Of a DNA stretch of 64,000 nucleotides, positions 22,464 through 34,945 are shown piece by piece. This DNA comes from Hydractinia symbiolongicarpus (lineage: Eukaryota > Cnidaria > Hydrozoa > Anthoathecata > Hydractiniidae), in contig NC_079876.1 of the NCBI RefSeq assembly GCF_029227915.1, positions 20,462,001 to 20,526,000 on the forward strand, given 5' to 3'. The stretch's first letter is position 1, and every line of letters begins with the position of its first letter. A program made the position numbers and the translations under genes. The notes beneath the pieces were generated by a model that saw nothing but the letters and a program-made list of their open reading frames with translations, was not told the DNA's origin and did no database searches.

Positions 22464-22545
22464 ATGGTTTTACAACGCAGTGAAGTACGTGTAAAGGCCT
22501 CTAAGGACTGTTATATGGCCCTTTGTCAACTAACAAAGGCCCTAC

Positions 22546-25500
22546 ACGTAAATCACGTGTTCCACGTGCTTACGCAGTTTACCATCAGTCCATTCCTTCC
22601 ACTCTCAATGGGCTACGACGTCTCAAGTTGTTTTCCATCACGCCATGGTCTCACAACACAGTAAACTACCTGTACAGGCCTCTAAGGCCTGTTATATGAC
22701 CTTTTACCACCTAATAAAAGCCTTACACGTAAAACATGTGGTTCCATGTGTTAGCCCAGGTAAACATCGGTCTATTCCTTTTACACTCACTGGATTACGA
22801 CGATTCAAGTCGTTTTCCATCGCGGCATGGTCTTACAACGCAGTGAAGTACGTGTAAAGGCCTCTAAGGACTGTTATATGGCCCTTTGTCAACTAACAAA
22901 GGCCCTACACGTAAATCACGTGGTTCCACGTGCCTGCGCAGGTTAGCATCGGTCTATTCCTTCTACACTCACTGGACTACGACGTTTCAAGTCGTTTTCC
23001 ATCGCGCCATGGTCTTGCAATGCAGTGAAATACGTATAAAGGCTTATAAGGACTGTTATATGGCCTTTTGGCGCCTAATAAAGGCGTTACACCTAAAACA
23101 CGTGGTTCGACGTGTCTGCGCAGGTTACCATCGGTCTATTCCTTCCACCCTCAATGGACTACGACGTCTCAAGTCGCTTTCCAACGCGCCATGGTCTTAC
23201 AACATAGTGAACTACGTGTAGAGGCCTCTAAAGACTGTTATATGGCCCTTTGCCACCTAACAAAGGTCGTACACGTAAATTACGTGGTTCCACAAGCCTG
23301 CGCAGGTTAACATCGGTCTATTCCTTCTACACTCACTGGACTACGACGTTTCAAGTCTTTTTCCATCGCGCCATGGTCTTGCAATGCAGTGAAATACGTG
23401 TAAAGGCTTATAAGGACTGTTATATGGCCTTTTGGCACCTAATAAAGGCCTTACACCTAAAACACGTGGTTCGACGTGTCTGCGCAGGTTACCATCGGTC
23501 TATTCCTTCCACCCTCAATGGACTACGACGTCTCAAGTCGCTTTCCAACGCGCCATGGTCTTACAACATAGTGAACTACGTGTAGAGGCCTCTAAAGACT
23601 GTTACATGGCCCTTTGCCACCTAACAAAGGTCCTACACGTAAATCACGTGGTTCCACGAGCCTGCGCAGGTTAACATCGGTCTATTCCTTCTACACTCAA
23701 TAGACTACAACGTTTCAACACATTTTCCATCGCGCCATGGCCTTGCAACACTGTAAACTACCTGTAGAGGCTTCTAAAGACTGTTAGATGGCCTTTTGAC
23801 GTCTAGTAAAAGCTTTACACGTAAATCACGTGGTTCCACGAACCTACGCAGTTTACCATCGGTCTATTCCTTCCAATCTCAATGGACTACGAGGTCTGAA
23901 GTCCTTTTCCGGCGCGCCATGGTCTTACAGCACAGTGAACTACGTGTGGAGGCCTCTGAAGACTGTTATATGACCTTTTACGGCCTAAAAAAATCTTTAC
24001 AGGTAAATCTCGTGGCTCCACGCACCTGCACAGTTTACCATCAGTATATTCCTTCCACTCTCAATGGACTACGACGTGTCAAGTCGGTTTCCGGCGCGCC
24101 TTGGTCTCACAACACAGTGAACTACGTGTAGAGGCCTCTAAGGGCTGCTATATGACCTTTTGACCCTTAATAAAAGCCTTACACGTAAAACATGTGGTTC
24201 CACGTGCATGCGCAGGTTACCATCGGTCCCTTCCTGCCACACTCAACGGACTGCGATGTCTCAAGTCGATTTCCAACGCGCCATGGTCTTACAACATAGT
24301 GAACTACGTGTAGAGGCCTCTAAAGACAGTTATATGGCCCTTTGCCACCTAACAAAGGTCCTACACGTAAATCACGTGGTTCCACGAGCCTGCACAGGTT
24401 ACCATCGGTCTATTCCTTCCACTCTCAATGGGCTACGACGTCTCAAGTTGTTTTCCATCACGCCGTGGTCTTACATCACAGTGAACTACGTGTAGAGGCC
24501 TCTTAGGGCTGTTATTTGACCTTTTACCACCTAATAAAAGCCTTACACGTAAATCACGTGGTTCCACGTACTTCCGCAGGTTAACATCGGTCTATTCCTC
24601 GTACACTTAATGGGCTACGACGTCTCAAGTCTTTTTCCATCGTGCCATGGTCTTACAACGCAGTGAATTACGTGTAAAGGCCTCTAAGGACTGTTATATG
24701 GCGTTTTGCCGCCTAGTAAAGGCCTTACACGTAATTCACGTGGTTCGACGTGTCTGCGCAGGTAACCATCGGTCTATTCCTACCACTCTCAATGGAATAC
24801 GACGTCTTAAGACGCTTTCCATCGCACCATGGTCTTACAACACAGTGAACTACGTGTAGAGTCCTCTTAGGGCTGTTATATGACCTTTTACCACCTAATA
24901 AAAGCCTTACACGTAAATCACGTGGTTCCACGTACATTCCGCATGTTAACATCGGTCTATTCATCCTACACTCAATGGACTACGACGTCTCAAGTCCTTT
25001 TCCATCGTGCCATGATAGTACAACGCAGTGAACTATGTGTAGAGGCCTCCAAAGACTGTTATATGGCCCCTTACCACCTAACAAAGGCCCTACACGTACA
25101 TCACGTGGTTCCACGAACCTACGCAGTTTACCATCGGTCTATTCCTTCCAATCTCAATGGACTACGACGTCTCAAGACGTTTTCCGGAGCGCCGTGGTCT
25201 TACAGCACAGTGAACTACATGTAGAGGCCTCTTAGGGCTGTTATATGACCTTTTACCTCCTAATAAATGCCTTACACCTAAATCACGTGGTTCCACGTAC
25301 TTCCGCAGGTTAACATCTGTCTACTCCTCCTACACTTAATGGACTACGACGTCTCAAGTCGATTTCCAACGCGCCATGGTCTTACAACGCAGTGAAATAC
25401 GTGTAAAGGCTTATAAGGACTGTTATATGGCCTTTTGCCCCCTAATAAAGGCCTTACACCCAAAAAACGTGGTTCGACGTGCCTTAGCAGGTTACCATCG

Positions 25501-25770
25501 GTCTATTCCTTCCACTCTCAATGGACTACGACGTCTCAAGTCGATTTCCAACGCGCCATGGTCTTACAACATAGTGAACTACGTGTAGAGGCCTCTAAGG
25601 GCTGTTATATGGCCTTTTGCCGCCTAGTAAAGGCCTTACACGTAATTCACGTGGTTCGACGTGTCTGCGCAGGTAACCATCGGTCTATTCTTTCTGCCCT
25701 CAATAGACTACGACGTTTCAAAACATTTTCCATCGCGCCATGGTTTTACAACGCAGTGAAGTACGTGTAG
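22546..25770 (+). repeat. HOR family E, unit 2, partial
   Basis: Corresponds to 17813-20500 with two extra monomers (364 bp) near 23432-23795. Shared markers include GAAGTACGTG with TTTGTCAACTAAC at 22860 (18127 in unit 1) and the extra-A variant GTACATTCCG at 24932. It ends with a block shared with 22159-22494 and then gives way to the diverged segment after 25770. Confidence 0.82.
23796..25739 (+). repeat. ~2-kb module, copy 3
   Basis: Matches copy 1 with offset 5097, including the A-tract monomer (23987), the CCCTTCCTGCC monomer near 24228 and the extra-A variant (24932). Its final monomer has the same GGGCTGTTATATGGCC exit as copy 2, whereas copy 1 exits into a different monomer. The exits therefore record the order of duplication. 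Confidence 0.84.
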
Positions 25771-28707
25771 AGGCCTCTAAGGGCTGTTATATGACCTTTT
25801 ACCACCTAATGAAGCCTTTACACGTGAATCACGTGGTTCCTTGTGTTTGCGCAGGTTACGATCGGACTATTCCTTGCTCTCTCAATGCACTGCGACGTCT
25901 CAAGTCCTTTTCCGGCGCGCCGTGGTCTTACAGCACAGTGAAATACGTATAAAGACCTCTTAGGGCTGTTATATGGCCTTCTACCACCTAACAAAAGCCT
26001 TACACGTAAAACATGTGGTTCCATGTGTTAGCCCAGGTAAACATCGGTCTATTCCTTCTACACTCACTGGACTACGACGTTTCAAGTCGTTTTCAATCGG
26101 GCCATGGTCTTACAACGCAGTGAAATACGTGTAAAGGCCTCTAAGGACTGTTATATGGCCTTTTGCCGCCTAATAAAGGCCTTACACCTAAAACACGTGG
26201 TTCGACGTGCCTTAGCAGGTTACCATCGGTCTATTCCTTCCACTCTCAATGGACTACGACGTCTCAAGTCGATTTCCAACGCGCCATGGTCCTACAACAT
26301 AGTGAATTACGTGTAGAGGCCTCTAAGGGCTGTTATATGACCTTTTCCCACCTAATGAAGGTTTTACACGTAAATCACGTGGTTCCACGTACTTCCGCAG
26401 GTTAACACCGGTCTATTCCTTCTGCACTCAATAGACTACGAAGTTTTAAGACATTTTCCATCGCGCCATGGTCTTACAACGCAGTGAAATACGTGTAAAG
26501 GCCTCTAAGGACTGTTATATGGTCTTTTGCTACCTAGTAAAGGCCTTACACGTAATTCACGTGGTTCGACGTGTCTGCGCAGGTAACCATCGGTCTATTC
26601 CTACCACTCTCAATGGACTACGACGTCTTAAGACGCTTTCCATCGCGCCATGGTCTTACAACGCAGTGAACTACGTGTAGAGTCCTCTTAGGGCTGTTAT
26701 ATGACCTTTTACCACCTAATAAAAGCCTTACACGTAAATCATGTGGTTCCATGTGTTAGCCCAGGTAAACATCGGTCTATTCCATCTACACTCACTGGAC
26801 TACGACGCTTCACGTCGTTTTCCATGGCGCCATGGTCTTACAACGCCTTGAAATACGTGTAAAGACCTCTAAGGACTGTTATATGGCCTTTTGCCGCCTA
26901 TTAAAGGCCTTACACCTAAAACACGTGGTTCGACGTGTCTGCGCCGGTTACCATCGGTCTATTCCTTCCACTCTCAATGGACTACGACGTTTCAAGTCGC
27001 TTTCCATTGCGCCATTGTCTTACAACACTGTGAACTACATGTAAAGGCTTCTGAAGACTGTTATATGACCTTCTTACGCCTAATACAGGGTTTACACGCA
27101 AATCACGTGTTTCCACGTGCCTGAGCAGGTTAACATCAGTCTATTCCTTCTACACTCAATGGACTACGACGTCTGAACTTATTTTCCATTGCGCCATGGT
27201 CTTACAACACAGTAAAATACGTGTAAAAGCCTCTAAGGACTGTTATATGGCCTTTTGCTGCCTAATAAAGGCCTTACTCCTAAAACACTTGATTCGACGT
27301 GTCTGTGCAGGTAACCATCGGTCTATTCCTACCACTCTCAATGGACTACGACGTCTTAAGACGCTTTCCATCTCGCCATGGTCTTACAATGCAGTGAACT
27401 ACGTGTAGAGTCCTCTTAGGGCTGTTATATGACCTTTTACCACCTAATAAAAGCCTTACACGAAATACACGTGGTTCCACGTACTTCCGCAGGTTAACAT
27501 CGGTCTATTCCATCCACTCTCCATGGACTACGACATCTCAAGTCGCTTTCCAACGCGCTATGGTCTTACAACACAGTGAACTATGTGTAGAGGCCTCCAA
27601 AGACTGTTTTATAGCCCTTTGCCACCTAACAAAAGCCGTACACGTAAATCACGTGGTTCCTCGTGCTTGCGCAGGTTACCATCGGTCTAGTCCTTGCTCT
27701 CTCAATGGACTGCGACGTCTCAAGTCCTTTTCCGGCGCTGTGGTCTTACAGCACAGTGAACTACGTGTAGAGGCCTCTAAGGACTGTTATATGGCCTTTT
27801 GCCGCCTAATAAAGGCCTTACACCTAAAACACGTGGTTCGACGTGTCTGCGCAGATTACCATCGGTCTATTCCTTCCACTCTCAATGGACTACGACGTCT
27901 CAAGTCGATTTCCAACGCGCCATGGTCTTACAACGCAGTGAATGACGTGTAAAGGCCTCTAAGGACTGTTATATGGCCTTTTGCCACCTAACAAAGGTCC
28001 TACACGTAAATTACGTGGTTCTACGAGCCTGCGCAGGTTGCCATCGGTCTATTCCTTCCACTCTCAGTGGACTACGACGTTTCAAGTCGCTTTCCATTGC
28101 GCCATGGTCTTACAACACTGTGAACTACTTGTAAAGGCTTCTGAAGACTGTTATATGACCTTCTGACGCCTAATAAAGGCTTTACACGTAAATCACGTGA
28201 TTTCACGTGCCTGAGAAGGTTAACATTGGTCTATTCCTTCTACACTCAATGGACTACGACGTCTGAACTTATTTTCCATAGCGCCATGGTCTTACAACAC
28301 AGTAAAATACGTGTAGAGGCCTCTAAGGGCTGTTATATGACCTTTTATCACCTAACAAAGGCCCTACACGTAAATCACGTGGTTCCACGAATCTATGCAG
28401 TTTACCATCGTTCTATTCATTCCACTCTCAATGGACTACGACGTGTCAAGTCGGTTCCGGCGCGCCATGGTCTCACAACACAGTGAACTACGCGTACAGG
28501 CCTCTAAGGGCTGTTATATGGCCCTTTGCCACCTAACAAAGGTCCTACACGTAAATCACGTGGTTCCACGAGCCTGCGCAAGTTAACATCGCTCTATTCC
28601 TTCTACACTCAATAGACTACGACGTTTCAACACATTTTCCATCGCGCCATGGCCTTACAACACTGTAAACTACGTGTAGAGGCCTCTAAAGACTGTTAGA
28701 TGGCCTT
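25771..28707 (+). repeat. Diverged segment related to the right-hand super-HOR
   Basis: 25818-27050 follows 43826-45060 with offset 18008, and 26832-27100 follows 61581 onward even more closely (TAATACAGGG and CGCCGGTTACC are shared). 27560-27950 follows 40474-40868. It carries private changes, for example a two-base loss at about 27738 (GGCGCTGTGG for GGCGCGCCGTGG) and a one-base loss at about 28454 (CGGTTCCGG for CGGTTTCCGG). It is less like its relatives than they are to each other, so it is probably an older or less homogenised copy. No other feature seen. Confidence 0.75.
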
Positions 28708-31700
28708 TTGACGTCTAGTAAAGGCTTTACACGTAAATCACGTGGTTTCACGAACCTACGCAGTTTACCATCGGTCTATTCCTTCCAATCTCAATGGACT
28801 ACGAGGTCTGAAGTCCTTTTCCGCAGCGCCATGGTCTTACAGCACAGTGAACTACGTGTAAAGGCCTCTAAGGACTGTTATATGGCCCTTTACCACCTAA
28901 CAAAAGCCCTACACGTAAATCACGTGTTCCACGTGCTTACGCAGTTTACCATCAGTCCATTCCTTCCACTCTCAATGGGCTACGACATCTCAAGTTGTTT
29001 TCCATCACGCCATGGTCTCACAAAACAGTAAACTACCTGTAGAGGCCTCTAAGGCCTGTTATATGACCTTTTACCACCTAATAAAAGCCTTACACGTAAA
29101 ACATGTGGTTCCATGTGTTAGCCCAGGTAAACATCGGTCTATTCCTTTTACACTCACTGGATTACGACGATTCAAGTCGTTTTCCATCGCGCCATGGTCT
29201 TACAACGCAGTGAAATACGTGTAAAGGCCTCTAAGGACTGTTATATGGCCTTTTGCCGCCTAATAAAGGCCTCACACCAAAAACACGTGGTTGGACGTGT
29301 CTGCGCAGGTTACCATCAGTCTATTCCTTCCCTTCTCAATAGACTACGAGGTCTCAAGTCGCTTTCCAACGCGCCATGGTCTTACAACATAGTGAACTAC
29401 GTGTAGAGGCCTCTAAAGACTGTTATATGGCCCTTTGCCAACTAACAAAGGCCCTACACGTAAATCACGTGGTTCCACGTGCCTGCGCAGGTTAGCATCG
29501 GTCTATTCCTTCCACTCTCAGTGGACTACGACGTTTCAAGTCGCTTTCCATTGCGCCATGGTCTTACAACACTGTGAACTACTTGTAAAGGCTTCTGAAG
29601 ACTGTTATATGACCTTCTGACGCCTAATAAAGGCTTTACACGTAAATCACGTGATTTCACGTGCCTTAGAAGGTTAACATTGGTCTATTCCTTCTACACT
29701 CAATGGACTACGACGTCTGAACTTATTTTCCATAGCGCCATGGTCTTACAACACAGTAAAATACGTGTAGAGGCCTCTAAGGGCTGTTATATGACCTTTT
29801 ACCACCTAACAAAGGCCCTACACGTAAATCACGTAGCTCCACGAATCTATGCAGTTTACCATCGTTCTATTCATTCCACTCTCAATAGACTACGACGTGT
29901 CAAGTCGGTTTCCGGCGCGCCATGGTCTCACAACACAGTGAACTACGCGTACAGGCCTCTAAGGGCTGTTATATGACCTTTTGCCCCTTAATAAAAGCCT
30001 TACACGTAAAACATGTGGTTCCACGTGCATGCGCAGGTTATCATCGGTCTATTCCTTCCACACTCAACGGACTACGATGTCTCAAGTCGTTTTCCGGCGC
30101 ACCGTGGTCTTACAGCACAGTGAACTACGTGTAAAGGCCTTTAAGGACTGTTATATGGCCCTTTACCACCTAACAAAAGCCCTACACGTAAATCACGTGT
30201 TCCACGTGCTTACGCAGTTTACCATCAGTCCATTCCTTCCACTCTCAATGGGCTACGACATCTCAAGTTGTTTTCCATCACGCCATGGTCTCACAACACA
30301 GTAAACTACCTGTAGAGGCCTCTAAGGCCTGTTATATGACCTTTTACCACCTAATAAAAGCCTTACACGTAAAACATGTGGTTCCATGTGTTAGCCCAGG
30401 TAAACATCGGTCTATTCCTTTTACACTCACTGGATTACGACGATTCAAGTCGTTTTCCATCGCGCCATGGTCTTACAACGCAGTGAAATACGTGTAAAGG
30501 CCTCTAAGGACTGTTATATGGCCTTTTGCCGCCTAATAAAGGCCTCACACCTAAAACACGTGGTTGGACGTGTCTGCGCAGGTTACCATCAGTCTATTCC
30601 TTCCCCTCTCAATAGACTACGAGGTCTCAAGTCGCTTTCCAACGCGCCATGGTCTTACAACATAGTGAACTACGTGTAGAGGCCTCTAAAGACTGTTATA
30701 TGGCCCTTTGCCAACTAACAAAGGCCCTACACGTAAATCACGTGGTTCCACGTGCCTGCGCAGGTTACCATCGGTCTATTCCTTCCACTCTCAATGGACT
30801 ACGACGTCTCAAGTCGCTTTCCAACGCGCCATGGTCTTACAACATAGTGAACTACGTGTAGAGGCCTCTAAAGACTGTTATATGGCCCTTTGCCACCTAA
30901 CAAAGGTCCTACACGTAAATTACGTGGTTCCACGAGCCTGCGCAGGTTGCCATCGGTCTATTCCTTCCACTCTCAGTGGACTACGACGTTTCAAGTCGCT
31001 TTCCATTGCGCCATGGTCTTACAACGCAGTGAAATACGTGTAAAGGCCTCTAAGGACTGTTATATGGCGTTTTGCCGCCTAGTAAAGGCCTTACACGTAA
31101 TTCACGTGGTTCGACGTGTCTGCGCAGGTAACCATCGGTCTATTCCTACCACTCTCAATGGACTACGACGTCTTAAGACGCTTTCCATTGCGCCATGGTC
31201 TTACAACACTGTGAACTACTTGTAAAGGCTTCTGAAGACTGTTATATGACCTTCTGACGCCTAATAAAGGCTTTACACGTAAATCACGTGATTTCACGTG
31301 CCTTAGAAGGTTAACATTGGTCTATTCCTTCTACACTCAATGGACTACGACGTCTGAACTTATTTTCCATAGCGCCATGGTCTTACAACACAGTAAAATA
31401 CGTGTATAGGCCTCTAAGGGCTGTTATATGACCTTTTACCACCTAACAAAGGCCCTACACGTAAATCACGTAGTTCCACGAATCTATGCAGTTTACCATC
31501 GTTCTATTCATTCCACTCTCAATGGACTACGACGTGTCAAGTCGGTTTCCGGCGCGCCATGGTCTCACAACACAGTGAACTACGCGTACAGGCCTCTAAG
31601 GGCTGTTATATGGCCCTTTGCCACCTAACAAAGGTCCTACACGTAAATCACGTGGTTCCACGAGCCTGCGCAGGTTAACATCGGTCTATTCCTTCTACAC

Positions 31701-31799
31701 TCAATAGACTACGACGTTTCAACACATTTTCCATCGCGCCATGGCCTTACAACACTGTAAACTACGTGTAGAGGCCTCTAAAGACTGTTAGATGGCCTT
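28708..31799 (+). repeat. HOR family C, unit 1 (17 monomers, 3092 bp)
   Basis: Landmarks at 28708, 29012, 29194 and 29435 recur 3092 bases later. From about 30440 the match to the next unit changes to offset 2183, so this unit has 909 extra bases (five monomers, minus one base) at about 29526-30434. It contains the CTGAACTTATTTTCC monomer (29716 and 31350 regions) and the one-base-short CACGTGTTCCACGTGC variant. Confidence 0.86.
29526..30434 (+). repeat. Five-monomer segment present in family C unit 1, absent in unit 2
   Basis: The difference between the offsets 3092 and 2183 is 909 bases, five monomers less one base. The left edge lies where GGACTACGACGTTTCAAG (29521) is replaced by GGATTACGACGATTCAAG in unit 2 (32614). 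Part of the segment reappears at the end of the family (about 34120-34618). Confidence 0.8.
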
Positions 31800-33982
31800 T
31801 TGACGTCTAGTAAAGGCTTTACACGTAAATCACGTGGTTTCACGAACCTACGCAGTTTACCATCGGTCTATTCCTTCCAATCTCAATGGACTACGAGGTC
31901 TGAAGTCCTTTTCCGCAGCGCCATGGTCTTACAGCACAGTGAACTACGTGTAAAGGCCTCTAAGGACTGTTATATGGCCCTTTACCACCTAACAAAAGCC
32001 CTACACGTAAATCACGTGTTCCACGTGCTTACGCAGTTTACCATCAGTCCATTCCTTCCACTCTCAATGGGCTACGACATCTCAAGTTGTTTTCCATCAC
32101 GCCATGGTCTCACAAAACAGTAAACTACCTGTAGAGGCCTCTAAGGCCTGTTATATGACCTTTTACCACCTAATAAAAGCCTTACACGTAAAACATGTGG
32201 TTCCATGTGTTAGCCCAGGTAAACATCGGTCTATTCCTTTTACACTCACTGGATTACGACGATTCAAGTCGTTTTCCATCGCGCCATGGTCTTACAACGC
32301 AGTGAAATACGTGTAAAGGCCTCTAAGGACTGTTATATGGCCTTTTGCCGCCTAATAAAGGCCTCACACCAAAAACACGTGGTTGGACGTGTCTGCGCAG
32401 GTTACCATCAGTCTATTCCTTCCCTTCTCAATAGACTACGAGGTCTCAAGTCGCTTTCCAACGCGCCATGGTCTTACAACATAGTGAACTACGTGTAGAG
32501 GCCTCTAAAGACTGTTATATGGCCCTTTGCCAACTAACAAAGGCCCTACACGTAAATCACGTGGTTCCACGTGCCTGCGCAGGTTAGCATCGGTCTATTC
32601 CTTCCACTCTCAGTGGATTACGACGATTCAAGTCGTTTTCCATCGCGCCATGGTCTTACAACGCAGTGAAATACGTGTAAAGGCCTCTAAGGACTGTTAT
32701 ATGGCCTTTTGCCGCCTAATAAAGGCCTCACACCTAAAACACGTGGTTGGACGTGTCTGCGCAGGTTACCATCAGTCTATTCCTTCCCCTCTCAATAGAC
32801 TACGAGGTCTCAAGTCGCTTTCCAACGCGCCATGGTCTTACAACATAGTGAACTACGTGTAGAGGCCTCTAAAGACTGTTATATGGCCCTTTGCCAACTA
32901 ACAAAGGCCCTACACGTAAATCACGTGGTTCCACGTGCCTGCGCAGGTTACCATCGGTCTATTCCTTCCACTCTCAATGGACTACGACGTCTCAAGTCGC
33001 TTTCCAACGCGCCATGGTCTTACAACATAGTGAACTACGTGTAGAGGCCTCTAAAGACTGTTATATGGCCCTTTGCCACCTAACAAAGGTCCTACACGTA
33101 AATTACGTGGTTCCACGAGCCTGCGCAGGTTGCCATCGGTCTATTCCTTCCACTCTCAGTGGACTACGACGTTTCAAGTCGCTTTCCATTGCGCCATGGT
33201 CTTACAACGCAGTGAAATACGTGTAAAGGCCTCTAAGGACTGTTATATGGCGTTTTGCCGCCTAGTAAAGGCCTTACACGTAATTCACGTGGTTCGACGT
33301 GTCTGCGCAGGTAACCATCGGTCTATTCCTACCACTCTCAATGGACTACGACGTCTTAAGACGCTTTCCATTGCGCCATGGTCTTACAACACTGTGAACT
33401 ACTTGTAAAGGCTTCTGAAGACTGTTATATGACCTTCTGACGCCTAATAAAGGCTTTACACGTAAATCACGTGATTTCACGTGCCTTAGAAGGTTAACAT
33501 TGGTCTATTCCTTCTACACTCAATGGACTACGACGTCTGAACTTATTTTCCATAGCGCCATGGTCTTACAACACAGTAAAATACGTGTATAGGCCTCTAA
33601 GGGCTGTTATATGACCTTTTACCACCTAACAAAGGCCCTACACGTAAATCACGTAGTTCCACGAATCTATGCAGTTTACCATCGTTCTATTCATTCCACT
33701 CTCAATGGACTACGACGTGTCAAGTCGGTTTCCGGCGCGCCATGGTCTCACAACACAGTGAACTACGCGTACAGGCCTCTAAGGGCTGTTATATGGCCCT
33801 TTGCCACCTAACAAAGGTCCTACACGTAAATCACGTGGTTCCACGAGCCTGCGCAGGTTAACATCGGTCTATTCCTTCTACACTCAATAGACTACGACGT
33901 TTCAACACATTTTCCATCGCGCCATGGCCTTACAACACTGTAAACTACGTGTAGAGGCCTCTAAAGACTGTTAGATGGCCTT
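31800..33982 (+). repeat. HOR family C, unit 2 (12 monomers, 2183 bp)
   Basis: The unit runs from one TTGACGTCTAGTAAAGG monomer to the next at 33983. It equals unit 1 without the five-monomer segment. Its length is the same as family A's 2183 bp because each has 12 monomers with one one-base-short monomer; the monomer content differs, so the equal length is coincidental. Confidence 0.86.
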
Positions 33983-34945
33983 TTGACGTCTAGTAAAGGC
34001 TTTACACGTAAATCACGTGGTTCCACGAACCTACGCAGTTTACCATCGGTCTATTCCTTCCAATCTCAATGAACTACGAGGTCTGAAGTCCTTTTCCGCA
34101 GCGCCATGGTCTTACAGCACAGTGAACTACGCGTAGAGGCCTCTAAGGGCTGTTATATGACCTTTTGCCCCTTAATAAAAGCCTTACACGTAAAACATGT
34201 GGTTCCACGTGCATGCGCAGGTTATCATCGGTCTATTCCTTCCACACTCAACGGACTACGATGTCTCAAGTCGTTTTCCGGCGCACCGTGGTCTTACAGC
34301 ACAGTGAACTACGTGTAAAGGCCTCTAAGGACTGTTATATGGCCCTTTACCACCTAACAAAAGCCCTACACGTAAATCACGTGTTCCACGTGCTTACGCA
34401 GTTTACCATCAGTCCATTCCTTCCACTCTCAATGGGCTACGACATCTCAAGTTGTTTTCCATCACGCCATGGTCTCACAACACAGTAAACTACCTGTAGA
34501 GGCCTCTAAGGCCTGTTATATGACCTTTTACCACCTAATAAAAGCCTTACACGTAAAACATGTGGTTCCATGTGTTAGCCCAGGTAAACATCGGTCTATT
34601 CTTTTTACACTCACTGGATTACGACGATTCAAGTCGTTTCCCATCGCGCCATGGTCTTACAACGCAGTGAAATACGTGTAAAGGCCTCTAAGGACTGTTA
34701 TATGGCCTTTTGCCGCCTAATAAAGGCCTCACACCCAAAACACGTGGTTGGACGTGTCTGCGCAGGTTACCATCAATCTATTCCTTCCCCTCTCAATAGA
34801 CTACGAGGTCTCAAGTCGCTTTCCAACGCGCCATGGTCTTACAACATAGTGAACTACGTGTAGAGGCCTCTAAAGACTGTTATATGGCCCTTTGCCAACT
34901 AACAAAGGCCCTACACGTAAATCACGTAGTTCCACGTGCCTGCGC
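33983..34945 (+). repeat. HOR family C, unit 3, partial and hybrid
   Basis: The first ~150 bases match the start of unit 2 (offset 2183). From about 34120 it follows 29936 onward in unit 1 (offset 4184) through the monomers at 34165, 34469 and 34651. It therefore opens like a new unit but jumps into the five-monomer segment peculiar to unit 1. Homology fades near 34945. Confidence 0.8.

Larger units (their letters stand above)
17813..22545 (+). repeat. HOR family E, unit 1 (26 monomers, 4733 bp)
   Basis: Landmarks at 17912, 18153, 18335 and 18517 recur at 22645, 22886, 23068 and 23250, an offset of 4733 (26 x 182 plus one). Later landmarks (18699, 19063, 19550, 20279) recur with offset 5097 because this unit lacks two monomers that the next unit has between 23432 and 23796. 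The unit joins family A-type monomers (to about 18698) with family B-type modules. Confidence 0.83.
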
